Positions 37,436 to 46,615 of a stretch of DNA of 64,000 nucleotides are shown one piece after another. The notes beneath the pieces are model-generated. The model was not told the origin of the DNA. It saw nothing but the letters and a program-made list of their open reading frames with translations, and ran no database searches. Made by a program: the position numbers and the translations under genes. The DNA is from Alicyclobacillus acidiphilus NBRC 100859 (GTDB lineage Bacteria > Bacillota > Bacilli > Alicyclobacillales > Alicyclobacillaceae): positions 1 to 64,000 of the forward strand of contig NZ_BCQI01000001.1 of NCBI RefSeq assembly GCF_001544355.1. The letters run 5' to 3'. Within the stretch, counting starts at the first letter, position 1, and each line of letters opens with the position of its first letter.

Positions 37436-38389
37436 TCATTCGTACTTGATCCGAGGATCAAACACGCCGTACGCCAGATCGGCCAACAGGTTGCCGACAA
37501 TCAGCAAGATCGCGCCAATGAGCAGCCCAGCCATCTCGACAGGATAATCCCGTTGATTGAGTGAATTTAGGAACAATTGGCCCAATCCCGGCCAGGAGAA
37601 AATCTGTTCGACGATCACGGCGCCTCCAAAGAAACCAGGCAGGTCCATTCCGACAATGGTGATAATCGGCAGCAACGCGTTCTTCAGAGCATGCCGGATA
37701 ATCACCTTCTTCTCGGACAGGCCTTTCGCCCGAGCCGTTCGGATAAAATCCTGATGGATGACGTCCAATATGCCGGCGCGCATGAATCGACTCCAACTCG
37801 CCATACTGCCGAGACCGAGCACAGACGCAGGCAACACCAGGTGCCACAGCAAGTCCCAAAACGTGTGCGGACCGTAAGCGGAATACATGCCGGAGACCGG
37901 AAACCAGTGCAAATCCACGGCGAAGACGGTCTGTAGAATGACGCCAAAGAAGAAGCTGGGCATCGCCCAAGCAAAGAACGAGAATAAGGACATCGCGTGA
38001 TCCTGAAATGAATATTGACGCATCGCCAGATACGCGCCAAGCGGCAGACCCAGTCCAAACGAGAGGATGAACGCCGCAAACATGAGGATCAGCGTATTTG
38101 GCAAACGCTCGCCAATCTCCTGCATCACAGGCGATCCGGTAAAGTAACTGTAGCCCCAGTTGCCATGCAAGAGCGCCCACAGCCATTTGAAATAACGCAC
38201 ATACCACGGCTTATTGAGCCCCATCTGGATGGACAGCACGTGAATTTGTTGTGGCGTGACGTTTGGGTTGTGCAGGTAGACCGCGAGTGGTCCACCCGGC
38301 GTCGCATTCATCAGAAAATAGGTGACGATGCTGATGAGCAGGAGCAGCGGGATGGCCTCTGCAATGCGTCGCACGATGTAGCTGACCAT
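37436..38389 (-). CDS. Peptide ABC transporter permease, OppB/DppB type (second system)
   Basis: 317 residues. N-terminal helix VSYIVRRIAEAIPLLLLISI, SYFTGSPVMQEIGERLPNTL, and EAA loop DFIRTARAKGLSEKKVIIRH are typical. Six membrane helices. The ATG at 38389 is chosen over ATG 38395 because a GGGGG site lies 6 nt before it. Middle gene of the oppA-oppB-oppC run, about 100 bp after the binding-protein gene. Confidence 0.9.
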   Translation of the reverse strand: MVSYIVRRIAEAIPLLLLISIVTYFLMNATPGGPLAVYLHNPNVTPQQIHVLSIQMGLNKPWYVRYFKWLWALLHGNWGYSYFTGSPVMQEIGERLPNTLILMFAAFILSFGLGLPLGAYLAMRQYSFQDHAMSLFSFFAWAMPSFFFGVILQTVFAVDLHWFPVSGMYSAYGPHTFWDLLWHLVLPASVLGLGSMASWSRFMRAGILDVIHQDFIRTARAKGLSEKKVIIRHALKNALLPIITIVGMDLPGFFGGAVIVEQIFSWPGLGQLFLNSLNQRDYPVEMAGLLIGAILLIVGNLLADLAYGVFDPRIKYE

Positions 38390-38497
38390 GTGCATCCCCC
38401 TTTTGCAAAAGAACGTGCGTGGGATACCCGTTGTACCCCACGACACGCCGCGGATCGAAACAATTGCTCAGCGATATTTCAGCCGTTTATTGCATGG

Positions 38498-40102
38498 TTA
38501 TTGCAAACTCCAGTCCCACACCGGCGTGTGGCCAAAGACCGTGTCCGTGAACCCGTGCAGATGCTTGGAGTAGGCAAAGTCCGACTTCGCCCAATAGAGG
38601 AAAATGATTGGTACCGTGTCGTGTTCGAGCTGTTGGATCTTCCAGTACACCTGCCGACGCGCCGCATCCGTGACAAGGGATGTTCCCTCTTCGGTCAACT
38701 TGTCCATTTCCGGATTGCTGTACCGCTCCGCGTTCTCGCCAGCCGAAGTTGCCGAGGTAATGATGTACTTGGAGTTGAAATCGATGGTGTCGTCTGGGAA
38801 GACGCCTTGTCCCCAACTGAACAACAGCGCTTCCATCTTGCCGTCGAACTGCGGTCCGTTTGCGCCGAAGATGAACGAGTAATCCGCCGTCTTCACGGGC
38901 GCGTTGACGCCAATTTTCTCCCATGACGCAGACACGGCTTGGGCAATCAGGATGTTGGTGCTGCTCGTGGAACCGGTCCAGATGGGCACCGTAAATTCTT
39001 TGCCATCCTTGTACAGCCAGCCCCCAGCTCCCTTCTTGAACCCGTCCGCCTTGAGCAATGCGGCCGCCTTCGTCAGATCGTACGGGCGCGGTTTCACGTT
39101 TGGATCGTTCCAGTAACCTCCAGGCACCTGGTCGTCAGCTGCAACGACTCCTTGATTGTGCAGGATCGCCTGGACAATCTGCTGTCTTGGTGTGGCGTAA
39201 TCGAGCGCCTGGCGCACTTTCACGTCCTTGAGAAAGCCTTGTTCGATGGGGGTGATCTGGTTGTAGGTGGCCTGCAGCGGCGTCACGATGTTGTAGTTGG
39301 ACTTCAGCGAACCCAGTTGGGTCAAATCCTCCGGCGGAATGGAGCCCATGGTCAGGTTGCCATCGCGCAATTCATTGAACTGCGTCGTGTCGTCCGGGAT
39401 AATTCGGAAGATAATATCCTGAATGTGAACTTTCGGGCCGTACCAGTACGGATTCGGAACCAGTTCCAACTGCTGATCTGCTGTCCAGCTCTTCAGCATG
39501 TAAGGTCCGCTGCCAACCTCGTGCGTATTGTAGTAGCCATGGTTGATTTGGTCCGGCGTCCATTTGGAGAACACGGACTTGGGTACGATGTACGATAATG
39601 CGACGGTTGACATGAACGGCGCGTACGATTTGCTGAGCGTGAACACAACCGTGTGTGGTCCAGAAGCCGTCACACTCTTCACATAATTCCAACCAGTATC
39701 CGTGGTGATGTGAATCTGCTTGTTGGTGTAATACTTCCATGAATATACGACGTCAGCTGAGGTCAGCGCTTGGCCGTTCGACCACTTCGCCTTCGGGTTC
39801 AAATAGAATGTGTACTTCAGTCCGTTTTTCGAGACGGTCCACCGGGTAGCCAACTCCGGCTGGAATTTGTCTTTGGTGTCGAGATACACGAGCGACGAGT
39901 TCATGTACGATTCCGGTTCGTCGTCGGCCGCGAGCGTGCCCAGTCCAGGCGTGAGCGTATCCGGGTTTTGGTCGAGCGCTTCGACCAGTGGCGTACTCGC
40001 AACTGTACTCGCCGCAGCTTGTTGATTTTCGTTTGTTTCGCATCCAGCGACCAGCAACGACAGCGTTCCGATCGCCAACACAGCAGGTGCGAATTTTTTC
40101 AC
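38498..40102 (-). CDS. Peptide-binding lipoprotein, OppA/DppA family (SBP family 5)
   Basis: 534 residues. GTG at 40102 behind GAGGGGG; signal FAPAVLAIGTLSLLVAGC with lipobox VAGC. Family 5 marks: ALDQNPDTLTPGLGTLAADD, YLDTKDKFQPELATRWTVSK, AKWSNGQALTSADVVYSWKY, KDVKVRQALDYATPRQQIVQ. It binds peptides or, given the RpiR-type regulator encoded divergently, perhaps muropeptides or nickel-like ligands; the ligand cannot be read from sequence. First gene of oppA-oppB-oppC, which lacks ATPases. Confidence 0.9.
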   Translation of the reverse strand: MKKFAPAVLAIGTLSLLVAGCETNENQQAAASTVASTPLVEALDQNPDTLTPGLGTLAADDEPESYMNSSLVYLDTKDKFQPELATRWTVSKNGLKYTFYLNPKAKWSNGQALTSADVVYSWKYYTNKQIHITTDTGWNYVKSVTASGPHTVVFTLSKSYAPFMSTVALSYIVPKSVFSKWTPDQINHGYYNTHEVGSGPYMLKSWTADQQLELVPNPYWYGPKVHIQDIIFRIIPDDTTQFNELRDGNLTMGSIPPEDLTQLGSLKSNYNIVTPLQATYNQITPIEQGFLKDVKVRQALDYATPRQQIVQAILHNQGVVAADDQVPGGYWNDPNVKPRPYDLTKAAALLKADGFKKGAGGWLYKDGKEFTVPIWTGSTSSTNILIAQAVSASWEKIGVNAPVKTADYSFIFGANGPQFDGKMEALLFSWGQGVFPDDTIDFNSKYIITSATSAGENAERYSNPEMDKLTEEGTSLVTDAARRQVYWKIQQLEHDTVPIIFLYWAKSDFAYSKHLHGFTDTVFGHTPVWDWSLQ

Positions 40103-40244
40103 GCATGCATCCCCCTCTTTGGTTCGTATGGAGACATCCCGCAACAACATGCTAATTCAGGAAGGAATCACCACCTGATTTACGTTAATTTTTCTAACAT
40201 AGACAGGTTCCTTGTTGAGAAAACGTCATCAGTATAATAATAAA

Positions 40245-40273
40245 TTTCAGAAAAAATGTCTATATATCTGAAA
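40245..40273. promoter_or_regulatory. Candidate operator between oppA and the RpiR-type gene
   Basis: TTTCAGA (40245-40251) and TCTGAAA (40267-40273) form an inverted repeat with a 15-bp spacer in AT-rich DNA; a further TTTTCAGA occurs near 40424 beside the regulator promoter. The rest of 40103-40500 is AT-rich leader without another recognisable element. Confidence 0.4.
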
Positions 40274-40438
40274 ATATTTTCCCGAAGTTCAATAGAATCA
40301 TCCGATAATGGGAATGGTTAGAATCTGGATTGAGTCATATTTTCTGCCACAAGGAAAGAGTCGGATCGAAAACTCCAACGGAAACCGCGTTGGAGACCTT
40401 CATGGTCAAGCGGATTCAATGTATTTTCAGACTTGACA

Positions 40439-40447
40439 TGGTATACT
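40439..40447 (+). promoter_or_regulatory. Candidate extended -10 promoter of the RpiR-type gene
   Basis: TGGTATACT (40439-40447): TATACT with the TG extension. TTGACA just before it is too close to be its -35. Confidence 0.4.
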
Positions 40448-40500
40448 GCTGTCAGAATTCGCAACTGGATCCTGGCCATCGACTTTGAATGGAGAGAACG

Positions 40501-41364
40501 GTGAGAGATGTGCTGTATATGCCAGGAGGTGGCCTTGTAAGGTTGCGGGAGTCGGTCGATTCCCTGCCCGAATCCGAAGCCAAAATCGCCCGATTTATTC
40601 TTGACCACCCTGCCGAATTCATCAATACCACGGTGCACGAACTCGCCCAGGTGACCGGCGGCAGCCCTGCCGCGGTGGTTCGCTTGTGGAAATCGCTCGG
40701 ATTTGACGGGTTCCAAGATTTCAAACTGCGAGTAGCCAGCGATTTGCAATCCATCCCTACATCCAAATACGTCGAGCTGTCAGAGGACAGTTCGTTTGGA
40801 ACCATTCTGCATTCGGTAGAGAACAGCAGCATTCAGTCTATACAATATACGCTGCGGTTGCTCAAAGAAGCCGATATTCAAGCGACGGCTGAAGCGTTGC
40901 ACGGGGCTCGGCGAATCATGACCATGGGCGTCGGCGCTTCGGAAGTGGTGGCTGCCGATTTCGCGCAAAAGCTGACAAGGGTCGGGTTTTACGTGAATCA
41001 TTCATGTGATTTCCACAAGGCTGCGATATTCTCCGCGCAGCTTCGCACCGGAGATGTGTTTCTCGCAGTATCGGAATCCGGCACAACCTCCGACGTCATT
41101 GAAGTCGCCGAGATCGCGAAAAGCAATGGGTCCACCGTCATCGCAATCACGCGGTTCAAGGACACGCCGTTAAGTCGTCTCGCAGACATCAACCTGTACA
41201 CCAGCGCAGTGGAGCCGCAAATTCGCGTGGCGGCGACCGCGTCGAGAATTTGCGCGCTGATCATCATCGACACGTTGTTCATCTACCTGGCAAACCGCTA
41301 TCGCGACGATGTGTACGCGTCGCTGGAAGCCACACGCAATGTGATTCAGGGACACAAGCTGTGA
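40501..41364 (+). CDS. RpiR/MurR-family regulator with SIS domain
   Basis: 287 residues. N-terminal RpiR helix-turn-helix (about 10-85): LRESVDSLPESEAKIARFIL, VTGGSPAAVVRLWKSLGFDG. C-terminal SIS sugar-phosphate domain (about 125-260): GVGASEVVAADFAQKLTRVG, LAVSESGTTSDVIEVAEIAK. Such proteins sense phosphosugars, often N-acetylmuramate 6-phosphate. Divergent from oppA-oppB-oppC, which it probably controls; murein-peptide recycling is one reading. Start uncertain: GTG 40501 has GGAGAG 4 nt upstream; ATG 40489 and TTG 40543 are alternatives. Confidence 0.88.
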   Translation: MRDVLYMPGGGLVRLRESVDSLPESEAKIARFILDHPAEFINTTVHELAQVTGGSPAAVVRLWKSLGFDGFQDFKLRVASDLQSIPTSKYVELSEDSSFGTILHSVENSSIQSIQYTLRLLKEADIQATAEALHGARRIMTMGVGASEVVAADFAQKLTRVGFYVNHSCDFHKAAIFSAQLRTGDVFLAVSESGTTSDVIEVAEIAKSNGSTVIAITRFKDTPLSRLADINLYTSAVEPQIRVAATASRICALIIIDTLFIYLANRYRDDVYASLEATRNVIQGHKL

Positions 41365-41577
41365 AAGGTCAACACGGCGGCGGACAGCGTTCCCCCCTTT
41401 GCTCCACCGTCCGTTCGTGACCCCGCCAACGACGTGATTGCCAGGACGAACCTCTTGCTCTCGTCAAAAGGACTGACATGGCATGACGGCCAACTGGAAA
41501 CTGCGTATCTTTTACTTGTCGACAGGACGGTCGGCACTCGCGCCGCCTTGCCGCCTGCGTGTTCTGCGTAGCCGCGC

Positions 41578-41772
41578 CGAATAAGTGGCCCAGAGCCGCT
41601 TAAGTCTGTCGAATTTTCTCATTTGCCCCGAATAAGCGGTCGTGGACCGCTTAACTGACGATACCACGCCGTTTCGCCGACGCCGACGGGTAAATAGGCG
41701 GCTCCGAGCCGCTTATTGTTCCACCAGCCGACCGTTTCGAGCAAATAGGTGGCCGTGGGCCGCTTATTTGCT
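41578..41772 (-). repeat. Intergenic palindromic repeat element, copy 3 (inverted)
   Basis: Four hairpins again: GAATAAGTGGCC...GCCGCTTAAG (41579-41602), AATAAGCGGTC...GACCGCTT (41631-41651), AAATAGGCGGCT...AGCCGCTTATT (41692-41717) and GCAAATAGGTGGCC...GGCCGCTTATTTGC (41741-41771). Read on the minus strand it contains ATTCGACAGACTTAAGCGGC and CACTTATTCGGCGC, matching the spacer and last unit of copies 1 and 2, so it is the same family in opposite orientation. It lies between two convergent genes. The rest of 41365-41814 shows nothing recognisable. Confidence 0.75.
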
Positions 41773-41814
41773 CGTCTGTCCCAAGCAACCCACGGCTTTC
41801 GCCAGGCGCACACG

Positions 41815-42027
41815 TCAAGGAAACAATATTTCCACGGAGTGCAGATCCCGATACTTGCGCGTCATCGATTGCCCTTCGTTCGGGTTGAGTGTCAACTCTC
41901 GATCACTTTCGTATCCTTGTACGACGAGATCGAGAAACTTCCCCTCGCCAGGCATGTTGTCTGCCGAAAACGGCTCCGTCTTATAGACAAATCCGTCTTT
42001 GAATCGTAGAAACAATTGATATTGCAA
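41815..42027 (-). CDS. Small hypothetical protein, 70 aa
   Basis: TTG at 42027 lies 7 nt after AAAGGAG; the ATG at 42033 would be only 1 nt from that site. The product (QYQLFLRFKDGFVYKTE, ELTLNPNEGQSMTRKYRD) is soluble, mixed charged and aromatic, without a signal or membrane helix. Family not recognised. It converges with the RpiR-type gene across repeat copy 3. Confidence 0.5.
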   Translation of the reverse strand: MQYQLFLRFKDGFVYKTEPFSADNMPGEGKFLDLVVQGYESDRELTLNPNEGQSMTRKYRDLHSVEILFP

Positions 42028-42216
42028 CGCCATTCTCCTTTCGTGATCCACACCTCGATCCATCCGATGGCATGGATGGTACCCAAATCAGGTACGAGCC
42101 AAGTATGTACTTGTCTTCATCCCGGTATGTCCTGATTATACTGCTCCGCGAACCGAAACGAGCAACGACGAGCGGCAATTCGTTCCGTCGCTCTCCATTC
42201 CCGCCACGGCTCGACA

Positions 42217-42466
42217 TTAGACAAGTTCGTGCCGCAACAGCCCCATGACAACCTGATCCCTCGGAACACCGTCCACCCACGTCGCGCTTCTCAAGCAGCC
42301 TTCAACCTGAAAGCCAACTTTACGATATGAACGAATCGCGCGCACGGCGTCGGTGCCATACCCCCGCCGCCCAATACATCACTTCATCATCCATGCGCCA
42401 GTTGTAGTACTGACGGTACATCTCTTTCGTGAACGGCTTCAAACACACTCGCTCGCCCTGAATCAA
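42217..42466 (-). pseudogene. GNAT acetyltransferase remnant with internal deletions and frameshift
   Basis: TTG at 42466 behind GGGAGG opens a frame reading IQGERVCLKPFTKEM, YYNWRMDDEVMYWAAG, the usual start of a RimJ/RimL-type GNAT enzyme. After a five-G run the frame shifts by one, and the other frame gives GYGTDAVRAIRSYRKVGFQ and LRSATWVDGVPRDQVVMG to a TAA at 42217, the usual GNAT C-terminus. The central beta-strands and most of the acetyl-CoA site are missing: about 80 residues before GYGTDA and about 25 between AVRA and IRSY. Not a working enzyme. Confidence 0.7.
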
Positions 42467-42598
42467 AGCTGGACCTCCCGTTTCCGTACAATCTGTTTTT
42501 ACGAGCCCTCGATGAAGATTTGGTCTCTCTTGTCCCTCGTGGACATACCTTATGTAATGCGACCACGAGTGATTGACAGAGCGATTGAGGGGATCGGT

Positions 42599-44209
42599 TT
42601 GCGTAAACAATCATTTTTACAAGGCGCCATGGTACTCGGTGCCGCAGGACTGGCTACCAAAGGGATGGCCATGATGATCCAGGTCGTGGTCGCGCGGGAA
42701 CTGGGTGCGCAGGGATTCGGCTTATTTCAGACCATCAATCCATTGTTTTATCTCCTGCTGACGATCTCGACACTGGCGTTGCCGCCCGCGCTCTCGAAAG
42801 TCTTGGCCGAAAACATCGCCATCGGCAATCTTGCAAAAGCCCGGCGCGCGTGGCGTCTGTCGAACGGGACCGTGCTCGTCATATCCGCGGCCGTCTGTCT
42901 GTTCGCGCTCGCGTTTGCGCCGGAAATCGCGGCGAAGTGGCTCGACGCCCGTGCCACCCTGCCGTTCATCGGGGCATTGTTCCGGATCCCTGTGGTGTGC
43001 CTGTCGTCCGTCATGACCGGGTACTACATGGGCATTCAGAATCAGACACCGCCTGCTGTCGCGTGGATCGTCGAGACGGCGGTCCGCACCATGACAACCA
43101 TTCCACTCGTGATTGCGTTCAGTCCGCACGGCATTCAATATGGCGCGCTCGCGGTCATGATTGGCGCGGGACTGGGCGAGGCGGCAGGGTATCTGTTTAT
43201 GTTGTCACGTTATCTCGCGCGCGATCGAAAGGCGATGGAACACGCGGTGCAGGCCGCTTCCTCGTCGACGCAAGCGAACGCGAGCGTGCAAGGAACCGCT
43301 CGCGATCTTGTGCAGATTGCCTTGCCCAATACCATCACCAACATCACCGGCATCGTCGCGTTCGCCGCTGAGCCGGTGATCATGTATTTGGCCTTCGCGA
43401 AGATCGGGATTCCTAAATCGCAGGCAACGGCGCTCTACGGCGCGTTCGGCATGGCGATGGAACTATTGTTTCTGCCGACGGTGTTGTCGTCGGCGCTGTC
43501 TTCTGTCGTGATCCCGGCCGTGTCGGAAGCGGCGGCGTTGCGCAACGGCGCGTTGGTCACCAGACGATTGAACCAAGTGATCCAAGCGACGATGTTTCTT
43601 GCGTTGCCAGCCACCGTATTTTTCACCCTGTCCGGCCACGATCTCGCGACGTCCTTATACAACGTGAAACTTGCGGGCGACATTCTCGCGTACGTCGCGC
43701 CGACCTGCGCGTTTCTCTACGTGCTCGATCCGCTGTCGGCCGTCCTGCAAGGGTTGAACAAAGCAGCCATCTCCACACTGATCTCGCTCGTCACCAGCGC
43801 CATTCGCATCGGGTGTATCTATTACTTCGTCGGGATCGAACGAGAAGGGATCTATGGCGTAGCGACCGCCGTGGCGATTGCGGGCATCGTGAGCACCGTC
43901 ATCAGCGTCTACTTCGTGCGAAAGTACGTGCACCTCTGGGTCAACTTTCTTAACGTTGGCAAAATGTTAATCGCGGCCGCGCTGGCCTCTGTTCCCATCC
44001 GCGAGACCCAAGTCGCCTTGCACAGTCTGTCGCCGAGCCTGCAAGTGGCCGTCAGCGGAATCGTCGGACTGTTCACCTACTTAGTGGCGGCCATCTACCT
44101 GAGAGTGGTCCGAGTCGAACAACTGGAACGCATCCCGGTATTCGGAACCGTGCTCGTGAGCGTGTTGGCCAAAATGCCGTTTGTCTCATCGCACAACACG
44201 GCGCGATAG
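42599..44209 (+). CDS. SpoVB/MurJ-like polysaccharide flippase (MOP superfamily)
   Basis: 536 residues, about 14 membrane helices. N-terminus RKQSFLQGAMVLGAAGLATK is the SpoVB/YtgP style; EPVIMYLAFAKIGIPKSQAT and LSSVVIPAVSEAAALRNGAL in the middle are typical of the Firmicute stage V B-like group. Members move lipid-linked sugars or precursors across the membrane in cell-wall, spore-cortex or polysaccharide synthesis. Start TTG at 42599 with GAGGGG 6 nt upstream; the frame is open further 5' but overlaps the GNAT remnant. Convergent with galE, which could supply UDP-sugars. Confidence 0.88.
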   Translation: MRKQSFLQGAMVLGAAGLATKGMAMMIQVVVARELGAQGFGLFQTINPLFYLLLTISTLALPPALSKVLAENIAIGNLAKARRAWRLSNGTVLVISAAVCLFALAFAPEIAAKWLDARATLPFIGALFRIPVVCLSSVMTGYYMGIQNQTPPAVAWIVETAVRTMTTIPLVIAFSPHGIQYGALAVMIGAGLGEAAGYLFMLSRYLARDRKAMEHAVQAASSSTQANASVQGTARDLVQIALPNTITNITGIVAFAAEPVIMYLAFAKIGIPKSQATALYGAFGMAMELLFLPTVLSSALSSVVIPAVSEAAALRNGALVTRRLNQVIQATMFLALPATVFFTLSGHDLATSLYNVKLAGDILAYVAPTCAFLYVLDPLSAVLQGLNKAAISTLISLVTSAIRIGCIYYFVGIEREGIYGVATAVAIAGIVSTVISVYFVRKYVHLWVNFLNVGKMLIAAALASVPIRETQVALHSLSPSLQVAVSGIVGLFTYLVAAIYLRVVRVEQLERIPVFGTVLVSVLAKMPFVSSHNTAR

Positions 44210-44212
44210 GGA

Positions 44213-45226
44213 TTACGACTGATAGCCGTTGGGATTTTGGCTCTGCCAACGCCATGAATCCCGGCACATGTCGAGCAGCGTTTTCTCAGCCCGCCAGCCC
44301 AGCACGCGGTTCGCTTTCGAAGGGTCCGCGTAGCTGCGCGCCGCGTCCCCGCTCCTGCGCGGACCGATCCGGTACGGAATGCGGATCCCAGACGCCTGTT
44401 CAAACGCATGGACGACCTCCAGCACGCTTGAGCCCGTGCCGGTACCCAAGTTAAAAGGCTCTATCCCGTTCTCACGCATGACCCACGCCAGCGCCTTGAC
44501 ATGCCCCTTCGCCAGATCCACCACGTGAATGTAATCGCGAATCCCCGTGCCGTCCGGCGTATCGTAGTCGTCGCCGTGAATCGTCAGTTCAGGAAGTTTG
44601 CCAACGGCCACCTGAGTGACATACGGCAGCAAATTGTTTGGAATGCCGTTTGGGTCTTCGCCAATCCTGCCGCTCTCGTGCGCGCCAATCGGATTGAAGT
44701 AACGGAGTAAAGCAATCCCCCACTCGTGGTCCGCGTGGTGCACATCTCGAAGAATCTGCTCGATCATCGCCTTCGACTGACCATATGGATTCACCGGGGC
44801 CAATGGCAAGTCCTCGCGCAAAGGCACCGTTTCCTGCGCCCCATACACCGTAGCGGAGGAACTGAACACGAAGCGCTTCACACCAAAAGTCTGCATCACT
44901 TCACACAGATGAAGGGTGCTGAGCAAATTGTTCTTGTAATACCGCAGCGGCTGCGCGACCGACTCGCCGACCGCCTTCAAAGCCGCGAAGTGAATCACAG
45001 CGTCAATCCGATGTGCTCGAAAGACGGTTTCAACTGCGTCTTTATCCAGCAAGTCGATAGCATAGATGGGAAATTCCTTTCCCGTGATGGCGCTGACGCG
45101 TGCCAACGCCTCGCGCTTGCTGTTGTCGAAGTTGTCGATCACCACGATATCGTATCCGGCGTCCAGGAGCTCGACGCACGTGTGCGATCCGATATAGCCA
45201 GCCCCGCCAGTGACCAGGATATTCAC
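44213..45226 (-). CDS. galE: UDP-glucose 4-epimerase
   Basis: 337 residues, usual length. NAD-binding NILVTGGAGYIGSHT; FDNSKREALARV; catalytic Ser-Ala-Thr in VFSSSATVYGAQ and the YxxxK in NPYGQSKAMIEQ; RYFNPIGAHESG; GTGIRDYIHVVDLAKGH. It interconverts UDP-glucose and UDP-galactose for envelope polysaccharides. GTG 45226 is preferred: GGAGGTG lies 5 nt before it. Divergent from the SH3-NlpC/P60 gene, convergent with the flippase gene (3-bp gap). Confidence 0.95.
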   Translation of the reverse strand: MNILVTGGAGYIGSHTCVELLDAGYDIVVIDNFDNSKREALARVSAITGKEFPIYAIDLLDKDAVETVFRAHRIDAVIHFAALKAVGESVAQPLRYYKNNLLSTLHLCEVMQTFGVKRFVFSSSATVYGAQETVPLREDLPLAPVNPYGQSKAMIEQILRDVHHADHEWGIALLRYFNPIGAHESGRIGEDPNGIPNNLLPYVTQVAVGKLPELTIHGDDYDTPDGTGIRDYIHVVDLAKGHVKALAWVMRENGIEPFNLGTGTGSSVLEVVHAFEQASGIRIPYRIGPRRSGDAARSYADPSKANRVLGWRAEKTLLDMCRDSWRWQSQNPNGYQS

Positions 45227-45458
45227 AGCAACACCTCCACCATTGTGCCTGGGTATGATTGCGTATGTCTCCACTATAGTCGATTCCCATTGGAAAATCA
45301 CGGATTTCTTACCCGCGACAGACTCCGCCGCCCATCTATTTCCTGCAATTCTACCATTTATGCCAAGTATGAATTTAATCCATATGATATGCTTTTTTAG
45401 GAAATCACAACGCCGAATCCCAGATCAGGGGGTTCGCAGGCATTGGAGGAATTTTCGT

Positions 45459-46523
45459 TTGAAGAACCGGACAGTCACCACATCGATTGCGGCTAGCATC
45501 ATGACACTGTCGCTCGGAACGTCGGTCGCGATGGCCAGTACCACGTCATCTTCGGCGAAGGTTGTCCAAGTTGTCCATGCAGCGTACATGATTACGGCTC
45601 CGAAATTGGGATCGACCAAACTTCAGCTGGAGCCAGTCGGCACCCAATTGACCCTGGAGCAAGGCGGCAATTCGTACTGGTATCACGTCGAAGCGCCAAA
45701 TGGAAAATCCGGATACATCACTACCACAACGTACTATACGGAGGAATTGAACGCCTCCAGCAGTTCCACATCGAAGACCGCATCCTCGTCGACATCGACA
45801 TCCACATCGACGGCAACGTCCCCGTCAAGCGTCGCCACGAGCACCTCCGCGCCTTCGTCCACGTCCAACCCGACCGTGGAAGTGCTGAACAGCGCGTATT
45901 TGATTGCGCAGCCGGCGACGGGATCGACCCGTATTGAACTGGAGCAGGTTGGGACGCAACTGACCCTTGAGTCCGGGGGCAACAGTTACTGGTACCATGT
46001 GCAAGCGCCCGACGGAAAATCGGGTTATATCACGACATCGTCGTACTATACGAAAGAAGTTACGAACGCGCCAACCGTCTCCTTGCCCCCAGGAATCACG
46101 CTCGACCCGTCGATCACGCCGATTGCCGGCGTCAACGCGTCAGCAACCGCGAAATTCAATGCCATCCTCCAGGTCGCCGAGAGCAAACTGGGAACGCCGT
46201 ACGAACTGGACCACAACGAGGATCGCGGACAGACAGGCTTCGATTGCTCCAATTTCGTCGAGTACGTCTATCACCACGCACTCGGATACGTATTCAGCAC
46301 CGCGTCGAAGACCCAGTACACCTCGGTCGGCACGACCGTGCCAACGGCCGACATGCAACCCGGTGACTTGCTGTCGTTCAACGACGGCGGACACAGCGGG
46401 ATCTACGTGGGCAACAACCAGATGATCCAGTGCGGCGGCGGCCTCGGCAAAGTAGGCTATCTCAGCGTCGCGCCCGGAAGCTACTGGTACAACCATTTAT
46501 CCGCCGTGAAACGGATGTATTGA
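45459..46523 (+). CDS. Secreted peptidoglycan hydrolase: two SH3b repeats and NlpC/P60 domain
   Basis: 354 residues from TTG 45459 (GGAGGA 8 nt upstream). Signal peptide TTSIAASIMTLSLGTSVAMA. Two near-identical bacterial SH3 repeats (GTQLTLEQGGNSYWYHVEAP and GTQLTLESGGNSYWYHVQAP) are separated by a Ser/Thr-rich linker of about 50 residues. The C-terminal NlpC/P60 domain (about 230-354) has the catalytic Cys in GFDCSNFVEYVYHH and His in NDGGHSGIYVGNN. Expected to cut gamma-D-Glu-meso-DAP bonds in the wall. The two SH3 repeats look recently duplicated. Monocistronic with a strong terminator. No c-di-AMP riboswitch signature in the leader. Confidence 0.92.
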   Translation: MKNRTVTTSIAASIMTLSLGTSVAMASTTSSSAKVVQVVHAAYMITAPKLGSTKLQLEPVGTQLTLEQGGNSYWYHVEAPNGKSGYITTTTYYTEELNASSSSTSKTASSSTSTSTSTATSPSSVATSTSAPSSTSNPTVEVLNSAYLIAQPATGSTRIELEQVGTQLTLESGGNSYWYHVQAPDGKSGYITTSSYYTKEVTNAPTVSLPPGITLDPSITPIAGVNASATAKFNAILQVAESKLGTPYELDHNEDRGQTGFDCSNFVEYVYHHALGYVFSTASKTQYTSVGTTVPTADMQPGDLLSFNDGGHSGIYVGNNQMIQCGGGLGKVGYLSVAPGSYWYNHLSAVKRMY

Positions 46524-46554
46524 TGGAACAAACCAATTCGACTTCGTCGTATCC

Positions 46555-46591
46555 AAACATGGGCTGCCCTGCGCCAGGACAGCCCATGTTT
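46555..46591. terminator. Bidirectional terminator between the NlpC/P60 gene and thrS
   Basis: AAACATGGGCTG (46555-46566) pairs with CAGCCCATGTTT (46580-46591), with further CCTG/CAGG pairing inside. Placed between two convergent genes, so it can serve both strands. Confidence 0.75.
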
Positions 46592-46615
46592 CACGGATGC
46601 GAACGGTGTTGGACC

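Noticed and set aside
41365-41577. Short frame reading LTWHDGQLETAYLLLVDRTV
   Set aside because: Briefly resembles peptide-binding proteins but is too short, with no start site or extension.
45302-45458. c-di-AMP (ydaO) riboswitch before the NlpC/P60 gene
   Set aside because: A GAATCCC-type stretch is present, but the rest of the ydaO core is not.
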